This document shows positions 62,401-64,000 of a stretch of 64,000 bases of DNA, in pieces. The position numbers were made by a program, and so were the translations under genes. Numbering within the stretch: the first letter of the stretch is position 1; each line of letters begins with the position of its first letter. Origin of the DNA: Cardinalis cardinalis (lineage: Eukaryota > Chordata > Aves > Passeriformes > Cardinalidae); assembly GCA_014549065.1 (NCBI GenBank), contig JACDOX010000062.1:806001-870000 (forward strand). The letters run 5' to 3'. Below the pieces are notes generated by a model. That model worked only from the letters and a program-made list of their open reading frames with translations, did not search any database and was not told the DNA's origin.

Positions 62401-63880
62401 TGAAAAGAACAATTAAAACAAAGGCAAGGAAACAATATCTGGACTTTCTCACAGTAATGCACCATCTTAGGTCATGACACATTACACATATATGGTATAA
62501 TACCATGTTATACATAACTCACCTTTCTAATACACAAAAAAACTCCTTTTACTGGTTTTTAATAACTCATTCTCACAAACATAGATTTCAGATATGAAAG
62601 GAATGCATAATCCTCCTCAACACAATATCCAGCAAGAAACATTGTCACCAGGAGGAAAATGAGAAAAAAATTCAAATTTGGAAAATGACANTTTCTTAAA
62701 TACAACAGAACATGCAGGGCTGATCAGGAAATACATTCAAATATGAAAGTTATTGACAACAAAAATCAGAAGAAATGCAATGTTTCATTTATCAATTTTA
62801 AAAAAATGAACAAAATCTATTACAGTATTTTGAATTACAGCCACAAAAATAAGTTAGAAACACACATAAAAGAATTATGTACTACTAAGAGCCTATGAGA
62901 GGCCTGTGTGCACATGAAACAAAAGCAAAATGAGATTGTTTTGTCTTTTTGAGGAAAAATAACACAATAGTTACTAAAACATTGTAGTAAAAAACCAAAG
63001 GTGTTACACTATAGAAGTTTAATCTAGAACATTAATCTACCCTTTACTGAAACAAGTAGGGAGGTTTTCTTAAAGTTTGTCTAAAACAATGAAGTTGAAT
63101 AAACTGTACAATTATCTGAATTCTTTGAGAAAATGCATTTTTGGGCACTTGTGGATTGCTTAGAAACACAATGTTGAAAGAAAAGTTTATCTTATTTTAT
63201 TAGACACAAGTTTTTTCACCACTGAATTGATCTATTTTGCTTTGAAGATAGTCCTAAGTTTATCGTTATTNGACCATTTACCATGTATCCCAGAGATTCT
63301 CAAATAAAACTACCGAATATCCAAGTATTCAACAAATACTAGTACACTCAATATATGTCCAGAAAGAAAAATCAGGTAATTCAAGTTATTTCAAATAAAT
63401 AGCTAGCTATAATTTCTATAACTACATAAATATTTAAACAAAATTTTGCTAAGTATTGGTTAGCCTCCTAAATATACAACTAAACTAACAAAACCATTGT
63501 CTAAAAGTCAGAAAACAGTTCAGAAAGACAAGTTTATTTTTGGGAAGTTAGACTCCTACACCATTTGCTTTTAGGGCAAACTCAAAGNACATTATCCACT
63601 ACCTCCCAAAACTCTGTGCTAGCTGTTCCTCTTTGGTTAGTTAATGAGTTATAGACTTAAAGCTACTTAAAAAAAAAAAATCNAAATACAAAAGTATCTC
63701 AGTGAGAAAATGTGCACATGCTCCCCAATGCAAAGGTTACAGAAATCAGTAAGCCCTCCTGAAATCCCTTCTGTTCTCACAAAGCAAGCGCTGCCTCCCC
63801 TTGCCCAGAGTCACACCTCAGAGAAGAGCCTTTCCTCTCTGTGACGAAACACAGCTAAAAATGCAATTTCATTTTTCCTT
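59440..63880. other. AT-rich stretch right of MFSD14A, no gene recognised
   Basis: About 4.4 kb without a supportable coding exon. Between about 61500 and 63700 it is A/T-rich with only short chance frames. By synteny the 3' end of SLC35A3 (minus strand) could lie here or beyond, and this could be part of its long 3' UTR. No SLC35A3 coding peptide was found. A 26-bp tandem duplication lies at 60663-60714. Confidence 0.5.
60663..60714. repeat. Two-copy 26-bp tandem duplication
   Basis: TCAAATAATGAGAATGTAGA plus AATAAAC occurs twice head to tail with no visible differences in the central part of the unit. Confidence 0.85.
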
Positions 63881-63884
63881 TTCA

Positions 63885-64000
63885 GCAACCAGTCTGTGAC
63901 GAGATCTATCCTTCAGCTGGAAAACAGAATTGGGCTGCCAAGTGAAAGCATGGAAGTCATTGATTTACAGACAGGAGGTACTGTTCCTTTACAGAAAGGA
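63885..64000 (+). other. Exon-like open segment at the right edge (unidentified)
   Basis: A pyrimidine-rich run ending TTTTCAG (to about 63885) is followed by a single open frame that reads NQSVTRSILQLENRIGLPSE then SMEVIDLQTGG, with a possible donor (GGAG|GTACTG) near 63978. The other two forward frames have stops. I do not recognise the protein. It could be a real exon of a plus-strand transcript, a repeat-derived segment or chance. Confidence 0.2.

Noticed and set aside
59440..64000. SLC35A3 coding exons expected by synteny
   Set aside because: No peptide resembling the SLC35A3 nucleotide-sugar transporter was found on either strand; the gene probably starts beyond the right edge.

Overview
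This is a vertebrate nuclear window, most likely from a bird. It holds spliced genes with GT-AG introns, CpG-island promoters and several decayed copies that match the avian CR1 retrotransposon, and it has the short introns typical of bird genomes. Six protein-coding genes could be rebuilt exon by exon. Every splice phase closes, and each complete model gives a protein close in length to its human counterpart. No bacterial-type feature, CRISPR array, tRNA or rRNA gene was seen. The order is that of human chromosome 1p21.2, read in reverse.

Layout from left to right: the 5' end of RTCA (minus strand, exons 1-3, continuing past base 1); a CpG-island divergent promoter; DBT (plus, 11 coding exons, 493 aa); an AT-rich intergenic stretch of about 5 kb; LRRC39 (plus, 8 coding exons, 339 aa); TRMT13 (minus, 11 coding exons, 478 aa), tail to tail with LRRC39; a very tight divergent promoter whose two start codons are 31 bases apart; SASS6 (plus, 17 coding exons, 641 aa); MFSD14A (minus, 12 coding exons, 491 aa), tail to tail with SASS6; the MFSD14A CpG island, which contains a 20-N gap; and about 4.7 kb of AT-rich sequence with one uncertain exon-like segment at the right edge. 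SLC35A3 is the next gene in human, but no coding exon of it was recognised here.

The genes do not form one pathway. RTCA is an RNA 3'-phosphate cyclase, DBT the E2 core of mitochondrial branched-chain ketoacid dehydrogenase, LRRC39 a leucine-rich-repeat protein of muscle, TRMT13 a tRNA 2'-O-methyltransferase, SASS6 the centriole cartwheel protein and MFSD14A an MFS-type membrane protein. They are linked by shared promoters and closely spaced 3' ends.

The main points for a second look are: a mirrored YY1-type motif that contains both the TRMT13 and SASS6 start codons; a probable GC-AG intron in SASS6; a duplicated segment of about 120 bp flanking DBT exon 9; a TTCC microsatellite at the polypyrimidine tract of a TRMT13 acceptor; two stop codons embedded in AATAAA; and a protein-like fragment in DBT intron 1. 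I found no convincing previously undescribed system. The window reads as a conserved housekeeping block. Many isolated Ns mask single residues in the predicted proteins.
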